NCBI RefSeq assembly: GCF_030929615.1
Contig: NZ_JAVFVU010000008.1
Coordinates: 124,001-188,000 of the forward strand
DNA from: Dyadobacter sp. LHD-138
GTDB lineage: Bacteria; Bacteroidota; Bacteroidia; Cytophagales; Spirosomataceae
Direction: 5' to 3'
Length of the DNA: 64,000 bases
Numbering within the stretch: position 1 is the stretch's first letter; every line of letters begins with the position of its first letter. The notes under the pieces are model-generated. The model did no database searches. It was not told where the DNA came from and saw nothing but the letters and a program-made list of their open reading frames with translations. The position numbers and the translations under genes are program-made. Of the stretch, positions 53,637 through 63,331 are shown piece by piece.

Positions 53637-55067
53637 TTAATATAAAACCCAGGTATCTTTTCCTCCGCCACCCTGCGACGAATTCACGACCAGCGATCCC
53701 TTTCGCAAGGCAACACGGGTAAGTCCGCCCGGAATCACACTGATTTCATCACCATATAAAATATACGGACGAAGGTCAACGTGGCGCCCTTCTGCATGTC
53801 CATCAACCATACAGGGAACCCTCGAAAGCGAAATTGTCGGCTGCGCGACATAATTACGCGGGTTATCCCGTATTTTTTGTCTGAAAATCTCATGTTCTTC
53901 CGGCGTCGCTTTAGGCCCGATCATCATCCCGTATCCACCAGCCTCATTGGCTTCCTTCACGACAAGATCATGGATATTTGCTAAAACGTACTCAAAATCG
54001 TCCGGTTCACGGCAGATGTATGTTTTTACATTGGGAATAATTGCTTCTTCCTTAAGATAATACTCAATGATGCGCGGCACATACGCATAAACCACTTTGT
54101 CATCAGCCACACCCGTGCCCGGTGCATTCGCCAAGGCGACACGTCCTTTCTTATACACTTCAAAAATACCCGGAATACCAATCAATGAATCCAGATTAAA
54201 GGCTTCCGGATCCAGGAATGTGTCATCAATACGACGATAAATCACATCGACGATCTGAAGACCGCTCGTTGTACGCATCTTCACATAACCATCCGACACG
54301 ACAAGATCCCGGGCATCCACAAGCTCTACCCCCATTTGCTGTGCCAGATACGAGTGCTCAAAATACGCCGAGTTGTAAATTCCCGGTGTCAGAACCGCTA
54401 CCGTTGGATTTGGTCTGTCCGCCAGGTGCTGAAGCATTTGCAAAAGCCGGGTCGGATAATCCGAAACCGGCCGGACACCGGTACGCGCCAACACATCCGG
54501 AAAAATCTGTTTGGACAGCTCCCGGTTTTCAATCATATAAGAAACCCCGGAAGGACAACGCAAATTATCTTCCAAAACCATAAAAGTTCCGTCATCCCCT
54601 TTGATCAAGTCGGTTCCCGTAATATGGCACCAAATACCTTTCGGCGGATTAAGCCCGATGCAAGGTTTAAGAAAACACTTGCTGGATTCAATCAGATCCC
54701 TGGGCACAACACCGTCATTTAATATATTCTGCTCATTATACACGTCATGGATAAACATGTTCAGCGCTTTGATACGCTGCTTAAGTCCTTTTTCAAGCCA
54801 TTCCCATTCTGCATTTGGGAGTACGCGCGGTATGATATCTATCGGCATAATCCGTTCTGTACCTTCCCCTTCCGAATACACATTGAAAGTTATTCCCATC
54901 GAAAGCAAAGCCCGTTCTGTTGCCAGCTGTCTGTTGGTAAGATCCTCGTTGGTTAAATTTTCAAATTTATTTTTTAGATGCTCATATCCCGGACGAATTT
55001 GTCCATCGGGCGTAAACATCTCATCGAAGAAATCCTCGCATTGATAATCAGAGAATGAAAAATTCAT
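53637..55067 (-). CDS. Circularly permuted type 2 ATP-grasp protein
   Basis: A 476-residue ATP-grasp-like enzyme (former DUF404/DUF407), a likely peptide or amide ligase. Typical features: FFDEMFTPDGQIRPGYEHLKN at the start, FLKPCIGLNPPKGIWCHITGTDLIKGDDGTFMVLEDNLRCPSGVSYMIENR, and VVKEANEAGGYGMMIGPKAT, then VDLRPYILYGDEISVIPGGLTRVALRKGSLVVNSSQGGGGKDTWVL at the C-terminus, cut here by description. I chose the ATG at 55067 (the frame extends to 55148). In many bacteria it lies next to an alpha-E (DUF403) and a transglutaminase-like gene; here only the esterase follows. Confidence 0.92.
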   Translation of the reverse strand: MNFSFSDYQCEDFFDEMFTPDGQIRPGYEHLKNKFENLTNEDLTNRQLATERALLSMGITFNVYSEGEGTERIMPIDIIPRVLPNAEWEWLEKGLKQRIKALNMFIHDVYNEQNILNDGVVPRDLIESSKCFLKPCIGLNPPKGIWCHITGTDLIKGDDGTFMVLEDNLRCPSGVSYMIENRELSKQIFPDVLARTGVRPVSDYPTRLLQMLQHLADRPNPTVAVLTPGIYNSAYFEHSYLAQQMGVELVDARDLVVSDGYVKMRTTSGLQIVDVIYRRIDDTFLDPEAFNLDSLIGIPGIFEVYKKGRVALANAPGTGVADDKVVYAYVPRIIEYYLKEEAIIPNVKTYICREPDDFEYVLANIHDLVVKEANEAGGYGMMIGPKATPEEHEIFRQKIRDNPRNYVAQPTISLSRVPCMVDGHAEGRHVDLRPYILYGDEISVIPGGLTRVALRKGSLVVNSSQGGGGKDTWVLY

Positions 55068-55381
55068 ACAATACAAAATTTGAATAAGTATATTTCTAGT
55101 ATTTACAAAACAATATATGGCATATGTTTCAATTTGCAAAATATTCACACAACATATTGCAACAGAAGTTAATTAATTTACTAAAAGAACGGCATCGTCC
55201 GATACCAATGATTTAGCTGTTAAATGTTTATAAAAAAGAATAATGCAAATCCCGGCTGAATACGACTCATGCAATATATTCATAAAAAGGCCACGAGCAT
55301 TTCCTTACGATTATTATTACCCCCTTAAATAAACAAACGTTGGATGTCAGTCCGCTTCATGTTTAATTTGTACCGGGAATA

Positions 55382-56974
55382 ATGAAAATGAAGGTTTACC
55401 GTTTTAACCACATGTCTAAAAATTGGTTGCTTATTGGGGGAATAATACTTGGAATAACGAATACTGTCTTGGCGCAACATCTTCAGGGAATTGCGATGGG
55501 CAATTATTCCGGGACTCAGGCCCTATACCATAATCCCGCATTTGTCGCCGACTCCCGTTACAGTGTCTATGTTAACCTGGTCGGCTCGCAGCTTTATACA
55601 GCAAACAGTGGCGTCAGATACAATGCTCCTTATTCGTTTTTGAGTTTGATCACCAATCAGGTTTCTTCTGAATACCGGAATGAAAAAGGTGCCGTTTTGT
55701 TTCCGCGTGCCTACCTGAAAGAAAGGCTGAATGGCCGGGATAAATGGCTGAATGCAGGCGGAGATACCCGTTTGCCATCGATTATGTTCGGGCTTTTTAA
55801 AAATAAGATCGGTGTCGGGTTTTCAACGCGCGCCCGTTATTATGTCAATGCCTCCGGCATTACAGAACCGCTTTCCCGTCTGATCAGCAAAACGACAAGG
55901 CTTGAAGAATTGCAGGGCCAGCATTTTGATAACCAGTCCGGGCGTCTGCACGTCAATGCGCTGGGAGAACTGGCGATGACCGTCGGCGGTGTGGTCATGG
56001 ATAATGAAACCGATTTCCTGAAAGTCGGTGTCACCGTTAAAAGGCTGATCGGACTGTACAATGCACATGTGGAAATCAATAATTCCTCATACTCCATCCA
56101 GCCAGATCCTGCCTGGACTACCAGAACGCCTTCGATTCCCCGTCACATGATCGTTGGCGACCAGATCGACGTTAAATACGGGATAACCCGGGATGAAGCC
56201 TTTCAAAATATCAAGCCAAATGCCTCCTGGTTATTAGGCAATGCACCTGCCGGCAGCGGCTGGGGATTCGACCTCGGTGCAGTTTACGAGTACCGTCCGG
56301 ATGTTCATAAATATTCGTACACCGAAAAAGGTGTGCGAAAAAAAGACGCCAGCAAAAACAAGTACTTATACCGGGTTGCCGTTTCGTTGACCGACATAGG
56401 AAGGGTTCATTTCAAAAACCCGACCTACCTGCTGCAACAGGAAGTTGTTACAACAGGTAAGATTTTACGATATGACGATTTTCAAAACTTAAAGGGATCG
56501 GAAGGAGCTTTTGATGCGGTCAATGAAGCTTTCGGTGTTTCGGGATCTCAGGCAGCCCATTTTTATTCCGTATTGCCAATGGCTTTACAGGCAAGTGTGG
56601 ACTATAATATCCAGCCAAAAATTTACGTCAATGCCTTATGGGTACAAAATCTTATTCCGCAAAGTACTTTTGGCATGAAAAGCGAATCCATGCTTGCTGT
56701 GACGCCGCGCTACGAGCATAAGTGGTATGAAGTTTCTGTACCGATTTCGATCATGAACCGATACGGTTCGCCCGCCATTGGCCTAGCCGGACGTGCGGGA
56801 CCGTTCTGGATCGGAACTGACCATATCACCGGTTTATTAAATATCGGCAACCCGAAATCTTTCAATTTGTATTTTGGTGTATCTGCCGGTTTGTTCCGCA
56901 GACCGCCTGATATCGGTAATAAATGCTGGCCACCGGAAAATTCCTGGCTAAGGCGAATTTTCAGCAGACGCTGA
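55382..56974 (+). CDS. DUF5723 family outer-membrane protein
   Basis: A 530-residue predicted surface barrel with a signal peptide ([16 protein letters not shown]). The start of the mature protein, [33 protein letters not shown], is the DUF5723 hallmark and resembles PorV/FadL-like barrels that begin with the NPA-type motif. Alternating strands follow to the end, which has [12 protein letters not shown]. Function unknown. The stop is 74 nt before the msrB start on the same strand. Confidence 0.85.
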   Translation: MKMKVYRFNHMSKNWLLIGGIILGITNTVLAQHLQGIAMGNYSGTQALYHNPAFVADSRYSVYVNLVGSQLYTANSGVRYNAPYSFLSLITNQVSSEYRNEKGAVLFPRAYLKERLNGRDKWLNAGGDTRLPSIMFGLFKNKIGVGFSTRARYYVNASGITEPLSRLISKTTRLEELQGQHFDNQSGRLHVNALGELAMTVGGVVMDNETDFLKVGVTVKRLIGLYNAHVEINNSSYSIQPDPAWTTRTPSIPRHMIVGDQIDVKYGITRDEAFQNIKPNASWLLGNAPAGSGWGFDLGAVYEYRPDVHKYSYTEKGVRKKDASKNKYLYRVAVSLTDIGRVHFKNPTYLLQQEVVTTGKILRYDDFQNLKGSEGAFDAVNEAFGVSGSQAAHFYSVLPMALQASVDYNIQPKIYVNALWVQNLIPQSTFGMKSESMLAVTPRYEHKWYEVSVPISIMNRYGSPAIGLAGRAGPFWIGTDHITGLLNIGNPKSFNLYFGVSAGLFRRPPDIGNKCWPPENSWLRRIFSRR

Positions 56975-57048
56975 TCGTTCTTACTAGTAAATGCACCACA
57001 ATCTTGGTAATTAGCATAACCTATAACATCAACTTTAAACCAAAAAGG

Positions 57049-57444
57049 ATGAGAGAGATAGAGAAAACAGAGGAGGAATGGCAAAAAGAACTGACTGGCA
57101 TGCAGTGTTTTGTCTTGCGTGAAAAAGGGACCGAGCGCCCCTATTCCAGCCCATTGAATGACAATAAAGAAGAAGGCATTTATGTATGCGCAGCCTGTGA
57201 TACACCTTTGTTCAGCTCTGAAACCAAATATGATTCCGGATCAGGCTGGCCAAGTTTTTATACACCGATCGGAGAACAAAGTGTAGAGGAAATTGTTGAC
57301 AAAGCCCACGGCATGATCCGTACAGAAGTGGTTTGCAGGAAATGCGGAGGCCATCTGGGGCATGTTTTCAACGATGGCCCAAAACCAACCGGATTGCGGT
57401 ACTGCATGAATGGTCTGGCATTAAAATTTAATAAAACGGCCTAG
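57049..57444 (+). CDS. msrB: Peptide-methionine (R)-S-oxide reductase
   Basis: The 131-residue enzyme repairs R-methionine sulfoxide. The zinc site is formed by CAAC and [12 protein letters not shown] pairs, [11 protein letters not shown] is the substrate loop, and the catalytic Cys is in [14 protein letters not shown] chose the ATG at 57049 (preceded by AAAAAGG); the open frame extends upstream into the DUF5723 gene but the extra residues have no family counterpart. No signal peptide, so it is cytoplasmic. Confidence 0.95.
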   Translation: MREIEKTEEEWQKELTGMQCFVLREKGTERPYSSPLNDNKEEGIYVCAACDTPLFSSETKYDSGSGWPSFYTPIGEQSVEEIVDKAHGMIRTEVVCRKCGGHLGHVFNDGPKPTGLRYCMNGLALKFNKTA

Positions 57445-57457
57445 TATGCGCTGATCG

Positions 57458-57491
57458 AAAAGCCGGACATACCGAGATATGTCCGGCTTTT
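57458..57491. terminator. Intrinsic terminator after msrB
   Basis: Perfect 13-bp arms AAAAGCCGGACAT (57458-57470) and ATGTCCGGCTTTT (57479-57491) with an 8-nt loop, followed by CTTATC, lie 13 nt after the msrB stop. Confidence 0.9.
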
Positions 57492-57493
57492 CT

Positions 57494-57501
57494 TATCTTT
57501 G
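57494..57501 (+). promoter_or_regulatory. -7 promoter box for the PBP1A gene
   Basis: TATCTTTG matches TAnnTTTG and lies 2 nt after the msrB terminator and 24 nt before the ATG at 57526, giving a very short leader. The -33 region would fall inside the terminator stem. Confidence 0.5.
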
Positions 57502-57525
57502 ACACCTTATGAACCTTAACGTTTG

Positions 57526-60081
57526 ATGGAAGTTATCAAAACCTTCTACAATAAATTAAAAGCATTGTTTCAATTCACTGGAACACAGCTTAAAGCAATC
57601 ATCAGCAGCTCCCTTTACAAACTTTGCACCTTCTTTGTCGGCAAAGCGAAAACGAATGCTTATATCGCTGCCATCCATGAAAAACAAGCTGCTTACGACG
57701 CCTGGTGGGATAAGAAAGTAGATAAAAACTCCGCGTTTTATAAGCCGGTAGTCTTCACCTGGAAATTGTTTTTATACGGATTTATAGGCGCCTTCTTTTA
57801 TATTTTCTGTGTCGAAACCAATTTTCTCTGGCTGATGGGCAGTATGCCAAGTGTTGAAGATCTTCAGAATCCGAAAGTTTCGCAGTCATCAGAAATTTAT
57901 ACATCCGACGGGGTCATGATCGGTAAGTTCTATACCGAGAACAGGACACCGGTTCCTTACGAAAAAATTTCCCCCAATCTTGTCAAAGCACTTATCGCGA
58001 CGGAAGATATTCGCTTTTATGAACATTCCGGGATCGATTACCGTGCAATGGCCGGTGTTGCGGTCGGCATTGCAAGCGGCGAAACAGACCGCGGCGGAGG
58101 AAGTACCGTCACGCAACAGCTGGCGAAGAAGCTTTTTAAAACAAGAAAGAGAGACGCACGTGGTCTTTTGGGTTATGTGCCCGGTGTCAGCACGCTGATC
58201 TACAAAACCAAGGAATGGCTTACGGCGATCAAACTGGAAAGGAATTTTACGAAACAGGAAATTCTGACGATGTATTTCAATACCGTGGATTACGGTAATA
58301 ATACTTACGGGATTAACACGGCCGCCAAATCATATTTCAGCAAAACGCCGGACAGTTTGAATGTGCAGGAAGCTGCGGTACTGGTAGGTTTGCAAAAAGC
58401 AACAACGACTTATAACCCTGTAAGGAACATCAAACGTTCGCTTGAAAGAAGAAACGTTGTGATCGGACAGATGCAGAAATACGGTTATTTGACGGCCAAA
58501 CAAGCCGATTCGATCAGTGCGCTGCCTATCGAACTGAAAACAAAATTTGAAACTCCTTACGACGGCAATGCCAATTATTTCAAAAATGCAGTCGTTGATT
58601 TTGTAAAAAAATGGGGCGACGAAAACGGATATGACCTTTATACCGATGGCTTGAAAATTTATACCACCATTGATTCCCGTATGCAGGAAAAAGCGGAGGA
58701 GGCCATGACCCAAAGAATGAAGCAGCTCCAACGCGTTTTTGAAGACCATTGGGGTAAGCAAAACCCGTGGATCGATGAAAACGGTGATGAGATCCCTAAT
58801 TTCCTTGAAACGGTCATCAAGCGTACCAGCCGATACAAATCATTGGTTGCCAAATTCCCCAATAGCCCCGACAGTGTTTCTTATTATCTTACAAAAAAGG
58901 ATAGCATGACGGTTTACGACTGGAAAACCAGCGGCGAGATAACGAAATACTGGAGTTCGATGGATTCCCTTGACTATTACAAACGTATTTTGCGCGCCGG
59001 AATGATGGCTATGAACCCACACAACGGCCAGATTAAGGCCTGGGTTGGTGGGCTGGACTACAATTATTTCAAGTATGACCACGTAAAACAGGGACGTCGT
59101 CAGCCGGGATCAACATTCAAACCTTTTGTTTATACCACAGCGATTGACGATTCTACGTATAACATGACGCCCTGCGACCAGATTGAAGATAAGCCTTTTG
59201 AAAAGACTTATATGGAAGATGGTGTGGAAAAACAGTGGAAGCCCAAAAACGCAACAGGACATTTTTCGTATTCCAACATGACACTTCGCCGCGCTTTGGC
59301 ACAATCGGTGAATTCAATTACGGCGCAGCTGACCGAAGATGTCGGCGCGGCTGATGTGGTGCGTTATGCTAAAAAAATGGGGATCACAACGCCTTTGAAG
59401 GCGGTTCCTTCCATCGGGCTTGGGCCATTTGACGTCACACTTTATGATATGGTGGCAGCGTACAGCGTTTTTGTCAACAATGGCCAGTACCAGGAACCTA
59501 TTTTGGTGACAAAAATTGAAGATCAAAAAGGGAAAATCATCCAGGAATTTGCGCCGGAACCGCGTCAGGCTATCAGCCGCGAATCTGCGTTCCTGATGAT
59601 TCATATGCTGAAAGGTAGTGTTGAAGAGCCCGGCGGAACTTCGGGAAGCATCCGGTGGAGATTTGATGTGGCTAAAAATAATAATGAGATCGGCGGAAAA
59701 ACGGGAACAACTTCCAATAACTCGGATGGATGGTTTATGTGTATCACACGCGACCTGGTGATCGGTGCCTGGGTTGGCGGCGATGACAGAAGTATTCACT
59801 TCCGAACCACCAATCTCGGGGAAGGGGCAAAAACAGCGCTCCCCATTGTCGGCAGTTTCCTTGAAAAAATATATCGTGACAAGTCAATCGGTATAGAACC
59901 CGGACCATTCCCAAAACCAAGTTTCAAGATCAGCAAGGAATATAACTGTCCAAGTTACTACCAGCCAAGCCAGAGCGATTCACTTGAAGTCGGCAGTGAC
60001 AGTTCAGATGCCAAAAAGCCTGAGGATGACTTTCTGATCGGGCCACCACCGATTCCGCTTGATACAGGAAGAAGAAATTAA
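57526..60081 (+). CDS. Class A penicillin-binding protein (PBP1A-like)
   Basis: An 851-residue bifunctional peptidoglycan synthase. After a ~80-residue cytoplasmic part and one membrane anchor (VFTWKLFLYGFIGAFFYIFCVE), the GT51 transglycosylase domain shows EDIRFYEHSGIDYRAMAG (catalytic Glu) and GGGSTVTQQLAKKLF. The transpeptidase domain has the SxxK serine in RQPGSTFKPFVY, SxN in AQSVNSITAQL, and KTGT in GGKTGTTSNNSDGWF. The end is proline-rich. I use the ATG at 57526; a TTG precedes it. It is flanked by strong terminators, so it is a single-gene unit. Confidence 0.95.
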   Translation: MEVIKTFYNKLKALFQFTGTQLKAIISSSLYKLCTFFVGKAKTNAYIAAIHEKQAAYDAWWDKKVDKNSAFYKPVVFTWKLFLYGFIGAFFYIFCVETNFLWLMGSMPSVEDLQNPKVSQSSEIYTSDGVMIGKFYTENRTPVPYEKISPNLVKALIATEDIRFYEHSGIDYRAMAGVAVGIASGETDRGGGSTVTQQLAKKLFKTRKRDARGLLGYVPGVSTLIYKTKEWLTAIKLERNFTKQEILTMYFNTVDYGNNTYGINTAAKSYFSKTPDSLNVQEAAVLVGLQKATTTYNPVRNIKRSLERRNVVIGQMQKYGYLTAKQADSISALPIELKTKFETPYDGNANYFKNAVVDFVKKWGDENGYDLYTDGLKIYTTIDSRMQEKAEEAMTQRMKQLQRVFEDHWGKQNPWIDENGDEIPNFLETVIKRTSRYKSLVAKFPNSPDSVSYYLTKKDSMTVYDWKTSGEITKYWSSMDSLDYYKRILRAGMMAMNPHNGQIKAWVGGLDYNYFKYDHVKQGRRQPGSTFKPFVYTTAIDDSTYNMTPCDQIEDKPFEKTYMEDGVEKQWKPKNATGHFSYSNMTLRRALAQSVNSITAQLTEDVGAADVVRYAKKMGITTPLKAVPSIGLGPFDVTLYDMVAAYSVFVNNGQYQEPILVTKIEDQKGKIIQEFAPEPRQAISRESAFLMIHMLKGSVEEPGGTSGSIRWRFDVAKNNNEIGGKTGTTSNNSDGWFMCITRDLVIGAWVGGDDRSIHFRTTNLGEGAKTALPIVGSFLEKIYRDKSIGIEPGPFPKPSFKISKEYNCPSYYQPSQSDSLEVGSDSSDAKKPEDDFLIGPPPIPLDTGRRN

Positions 60082-60097
60082 AAAATTATAAGAATTG

Positions 60098-60137
60098 AAG
60101 GCGCGGAGAAATTGATCTCTGCGCCTTTGCTTTTTTA
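60098..60137 (+). terminator. Intrinsic terminator after the PBP1A gene
   Basis: AAGGCGCGGAGA (60098-60109) pairs with TCTCTGCGCCTT (60116-60127) with one wobble, followed by TGCTTTTTTAACC. It lies 17 nt after the PBP1A stop. Confidence 0.88.
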
Positions 60138-60151
60138 ACCTAATATCTAAT

Positions 60152-60366
60152 CTATTTTCCCGCTTCGTCTCCTACCTTTTTTGTCGCCCGATAAGCTTGC
60201 CAAGCCTGGACTGAAAAACTAAGTACAAGAATAGCGGTCAAAAAAACTTTTCCTGTAAAGAAATCAGCCCGGAAGAATAATGTATATCCTTGCGTAAATA
60301 GTATATTAAAGTTCCGGCTTCGACCGAGAAAAAGAATAGTCGTGTGTGAGGATTTTTAAGTTCCAT
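60152..60366 (-). pseudogene. Frameshifted small membrane-protein gene
   Basis: On the minus strand an ATG at 60366 opens MELKNPHTRLFFFSVEAGTL and runs 42 codons to a stop. A second frame then continues GYTLFFRADFFTGKVFLTA, ILVLSFSVQAWQAYRATKKV and ends at a TAG at 60152. Joining the two frames gives a protein of about 70 residues with one or two membrane helices. A likely break point is the CACACACG stretch near 60343-60350 or the region between FFFSVEAGTLIYYL and GYTLFF. Its end resembles the start of the neighbouring 64-residue membrane protein. It may be a recent pseudogene, a phase-variable gene or a sequencing error. Confidence 0.6.
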
Positions 60367-60399
60367 GGTTGTTGTCTAATAGAAAATCCTGAATAAAAC

Positions 60400-60594
60400 T
60401 CAGTCTTCCCTAACCTTTCTATAATGCTTAAAATAAATCATTACCAAAAGAATCAATAGCAAAGAAGAAATTACCAGATAAAACAGATACATGTGCTCGT
60501 TTGGCTTCTTTACCGATATGAAATCTCTGTAAGCCATCCAAAGCTGTAAGAGACAAATTACAATCGTACCAATGTTGTTCTTTAAGAGTTTCAT
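60400..60594 (-). CDS. Small membrane protein, unknown function
   Basis: A 64-residue protein with two membrane helices: NIGTIVICLLQLWMAYRDF and MYLFYLVISSLLLILLVMIYF, joined by a charged loop (SVKKPNEH), and a basic C-terminal tail HYRKVRED. I do not recognise the family. It is 33 nt upstream of the frameshifted membrane-protein gene on the same strand, and the two share the pattern L-Q-x-W-x-A-Y-R, so they may be relatives or partners. Confidence 0.6.
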   Translation of the reverse strand: MKLLKNNIGTIVICLLQLWMAYRDFISVKKPNEHMYLFYLVISSLLLILLVMIYFKHYRKVRED

Positions 60595-60790
60595 CTCAGC
60601 CCGAGAAATAAATTTTTAGATATTTATCCTTCAGCAGACCTCACGAACCCCGCATTCTAAGAGCTTAGCTCTTCAACGCCATCCCCCAAGAGAGATCAGC
60701 TTCAATTTTACAGAATAAAAAATCTTTAACCAAAGCTTATTCCAAATTCGATTAAAATATTCTACCTCAATACATTAACGATACAATGCC

Positions 60791-62605
60791 CTACCCAATC
60801 TTCAAAACCTCCTTATACTGCATCCGGTACAAATTAGCGTAGAAACCTTCTTTTTCAAGCAGTTGTTCATGGTTTCCTTCTTCCATAATCTCCCCTTTAT
60901 CAACCACGATAATCTTATTGGCTTCCTGAATTGTCGATAACCGGTGCGCGATTACGATGGCGGTTCTGCCCTTCATTAGCTTTTCAATGGCTTTCTGGAT
61001 AAGTTCCTCGGTTTCGCTGTCGACGGATGAAGTGGCTTCGTCGAGCACTATTATTTTAGGATCGTGAACCATCGCCCTTACGAACGAAATCAGCTGTCGC
61101 TGGCCCACGGATAAGGTCGCGCCACGCTCCATTACATTGTAGGTATAACCACCCGGAAGTCTTTCTATAAAGTCATGAACACCAACCAGTTTGGCTGCTT
61201 CCACGATTTTGCCGTGCGTGATCGTATCGTCACCCAAGCGGATGTTGTTTTCAATCGTGTCAGAAAACAGGAAAACATCCTGTAAAACCACCCCGATATT
61301 TCTCCTCAGCGCCGTCAGTTCGTATTCATGAACCTCGATTCCGTCAATAAATATTTTTCCTTTATTGATATCGTAAAAACGGCTCAGGAGATTGATAATG
61401 GAAGATTTTCCGGCGCCAGTCGCCCCAACAAAAGCGATGGTTTCACCTTCATTCACTTTGAAATTGATGTTTTTCAAAACATAATCTTCATCATTGTAAG
61501 CAAACCAGACGTCTTTAAATTCTACTTCTCCGCGAATTTTTTCAGGCACATAGCTTCCGTCATTGGATGTAAACTCGTCACTATCAAGCAATGTCAGGAT
61601 TCGGTCGGTACTGACAATACCCATTTGCAGTGTGTTGAAACGATCGGCCAATTGACGTATCGGCCTGAAAAACAAGTTAATAAACATCACAAAAGCCGTC
61701 ACCGTACCAAAAGTTACTTCGGCATTTAAAATCTGTTTTGAACCATACCAAACCACCAGACCGGTACCTGCCGCCGAGATAACATCCGCCACCGGAAAGT
61801 ATATCGAATAGTACAAAATCGACCTGATATTGGCATCCCGGTGGACCTTATTAATTTCTTCAAACTTCTTATATTCAATAGCTTCGCTGCTAAAAATCTG
61901 CACGATACTCATACCGGTGATGTGCTCCTGGACAAAAGAATTCAGGTTGGAAACAGCGGCACGGACTTCGTTGAAAGCATCCTTGATCTTTTCTTTAAAA
62001 ACATAGGTACAAAACAACATCAGCGGGATCATGGAAAGGCTAATGATCGACAATTTCCAGTCCGTATAAAACATCACCCCGATGATCAAAACCAGTTGCA
62101 GGATATCGCCTGCTATCGCCGCCATACCATCACTAAACACATTGGAAAGCGTTTCTACATCAGAAATAGTCCTGGTAACCAGACGGCCGATCGGCGTATT
62201 GTCGAAAAATTTCAAGCGCAAACCGATAATCTTTTCGTAAAGCTGAACCCGGATATCACGAATAATATACTGCCCAAGCCAGCCAGCCATGTACGTGTTC
62301 CAAAACTGAACAAATCCCTGGACAATCAACACCACCACCATAACAACCAGCATTAACGCCAGCTGGTTATAATTTCCCTCCGCAATTGGTTTGTCAATAG
62401 TATATTTTATCAAAAGCGGCGTCAAAGGCGCAAGCACCGCGTTGATCATGATGATGCCGATCAACAAATAAAACTGCTTCTCGTATGGCCTAACGAACGT
62501 ATATAAACGTTTAAGAGTTGAAAGATCAAATATCTGGCCGCTTTTGGTTTCCTGATTCACAGACTGGTGGTTGTTTATTCTGGTTTTCTTGCTGACGAAA
62601 ATCAA
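60791..62605 (-). CDS. MsbA-like ABC exporter (fused permease-ATPase)
   Basis: A 604-residue half-transporter that should dimerise. The N-terminal ~330 residues hold six membrane helices (YLLIGIIMINAVLAPLTPLLI onward) with the type-IV exporter coupling region DNTPIGRLVTRTISDVETLSNV. The ATPase domain has Walker A GATGAGKSSI, signature LSVGQRQLISFVRAM, Walker B KIIVLDEATSSVD and the H-loop IAHRLSTI. This family exports lipids, lipid A precursors or drugs; the exact substrate is uncertain. Its start region overlaps the upstream part of the divergent DUF4126 frame, but the true DUF4126 start is 160 bp away. Confidence 0.93.
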   Translation of the reverse strand: MIFVSKKTRINNHQSVNQETKSGQIFDLSTLKRLYTFVRPYEKQFYLLIGIIMINAVLAPLTPLLIKYTIDKPIAEGNYNQLALMLVVMVVVLIVQGFVQFWNTYMAGWLGQYIIRDIRVQLYEKIIGLRLKFFDNTPIGRLVTRTISDVETLSNVFSDGMAAIAGDILQLVLIIGVMFYTDWKLSIISLSMIPLMLFCTYVFKEKIKDAFNEVRAAVSNLNSFVQEHITGMSIVQIFSSEAIEYKKFEEINKVHRDANIRSILYYSIYFPVADVISAAGTGLVVWYGSKQILNAEVTFGTVTAFVMFINLFFRPIRQLADRFNTLQMGIVSTDRILTLLDSDEFTSNDGSYVPEKIRGEVEFKDVWFAYNDEDYVLKNINFKVNEGETIAFVGATGAGKSSIINLLSRFYDINKGKIFIDGIEVHEYELTALRRNIGVVLQDVFLFSDTIENNIRLGDDTITHGKIVEAAKLVGVHDFIERLPGGYTYNVMERGATLSVGQRQLISFVRAMVHDPKIIVLDEATSSVDSETEELIQKAIEKLMKGRTAIVIAHRLSTIQEANKIIVVDKGEIMEEGNHEQLLEKEGFYANLYRMQYKEVLKIG

Positions 62606-62764
62606 GCAGTACGATCATGCTCATTAAACACAGCGCATTCACTTATATCTACTGATCAACAACGAAAAAGTAAAATTCGTCACCAAAGAAACGAAGAATT
62701 CATTTTTTTGTCTAACTTTCTTCACGGTCTTCCTCTCAAATCATGTTTTCAAACCACTACGGCC

Positions 62765-63322
62765 ATGGAAGTTTTTCTTAGTATCTGTCTCGGATTAGGT
62801 CTTAGTGCAAGCAGTGGTTTTCGGGTATTCCTCCCCATGCTCCTTGCCAATATTGCAGCCATGAGCGGCTGGATTTCACCGGCTGAAAGTTTTGCATGGC
62901 TGGCCACCTGGCCTGCATTTTTTGCATTACTCACGGCAACCATCGCGGAAATAGGAGGTTATTATGTCCCGTTCATCGATAATCTGCTCGATACCATTGC
63001 CACACCAGCCGCGATCATCGCCGGTACCTTGCTGTCGACTTCTTTCATACAGATCGACAATCCCGTGCTGCACTGGGGCCTGGGACTTATTCTGGGTGGC
63101 GGAACGGCGGGCATGGTTCAGGTGGGTACGGGTCTGCTGCGGTTATTGTCGTCTAAAACAACGGCAGGGTTAGGAAATCCGGTGGTGTCCACCGCTGAAA
63201 ACGTTGCCTCTTTCGGTCTATCAGGACTCGCCATTTTTTTGCCAATAATCGCCATGGTGCTGGTAGTTCTGCTGATTTTATGGCTTTTTAGAAAAATAGC
63301 CAATTTAAGAAAAACAAAATAG
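62765..63322 (+). CDS. DUF4126 family membrane protein
   Basis: A 185-residue integral membrane protein of the DUF4126 family with about five membrane segments. The hallmark start is FLSICLGLGLSASSGFRVFLPMLLANIAA, followed by WPAFFALLTATIAEIGGYYVPFIDNLLDTIATPAAIIAGTLL and NPVVSTAENVASFGLSGLAIFLPIIAMVLVVLLIL. The longer open frame begins at 62567, but the ATG at 62765 matches the family start. The function is unknown. The AraC-type gene begins 9 nt later on the same strand, so the two may be co-transcribed. Confidence 0.9.
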   Translation: MEVFLSICLGLGLSASSGFRVFLPMLLANIAAMSGWISPAESFAWLATWPAFFALLTATIAEIGGYYVPFIDNLLDTIATPAAIIAGTLLSTSFIQIDNPVLHWGLGLILGGGTAGMVQVGTGLLRLLSSKTTAGLGNPVVSTAENVASFGLSGLAIFLPIIAMVLVVLLILWLFRKIANLRKTK

Positions 63323-63331
63323 CGTACTTTC

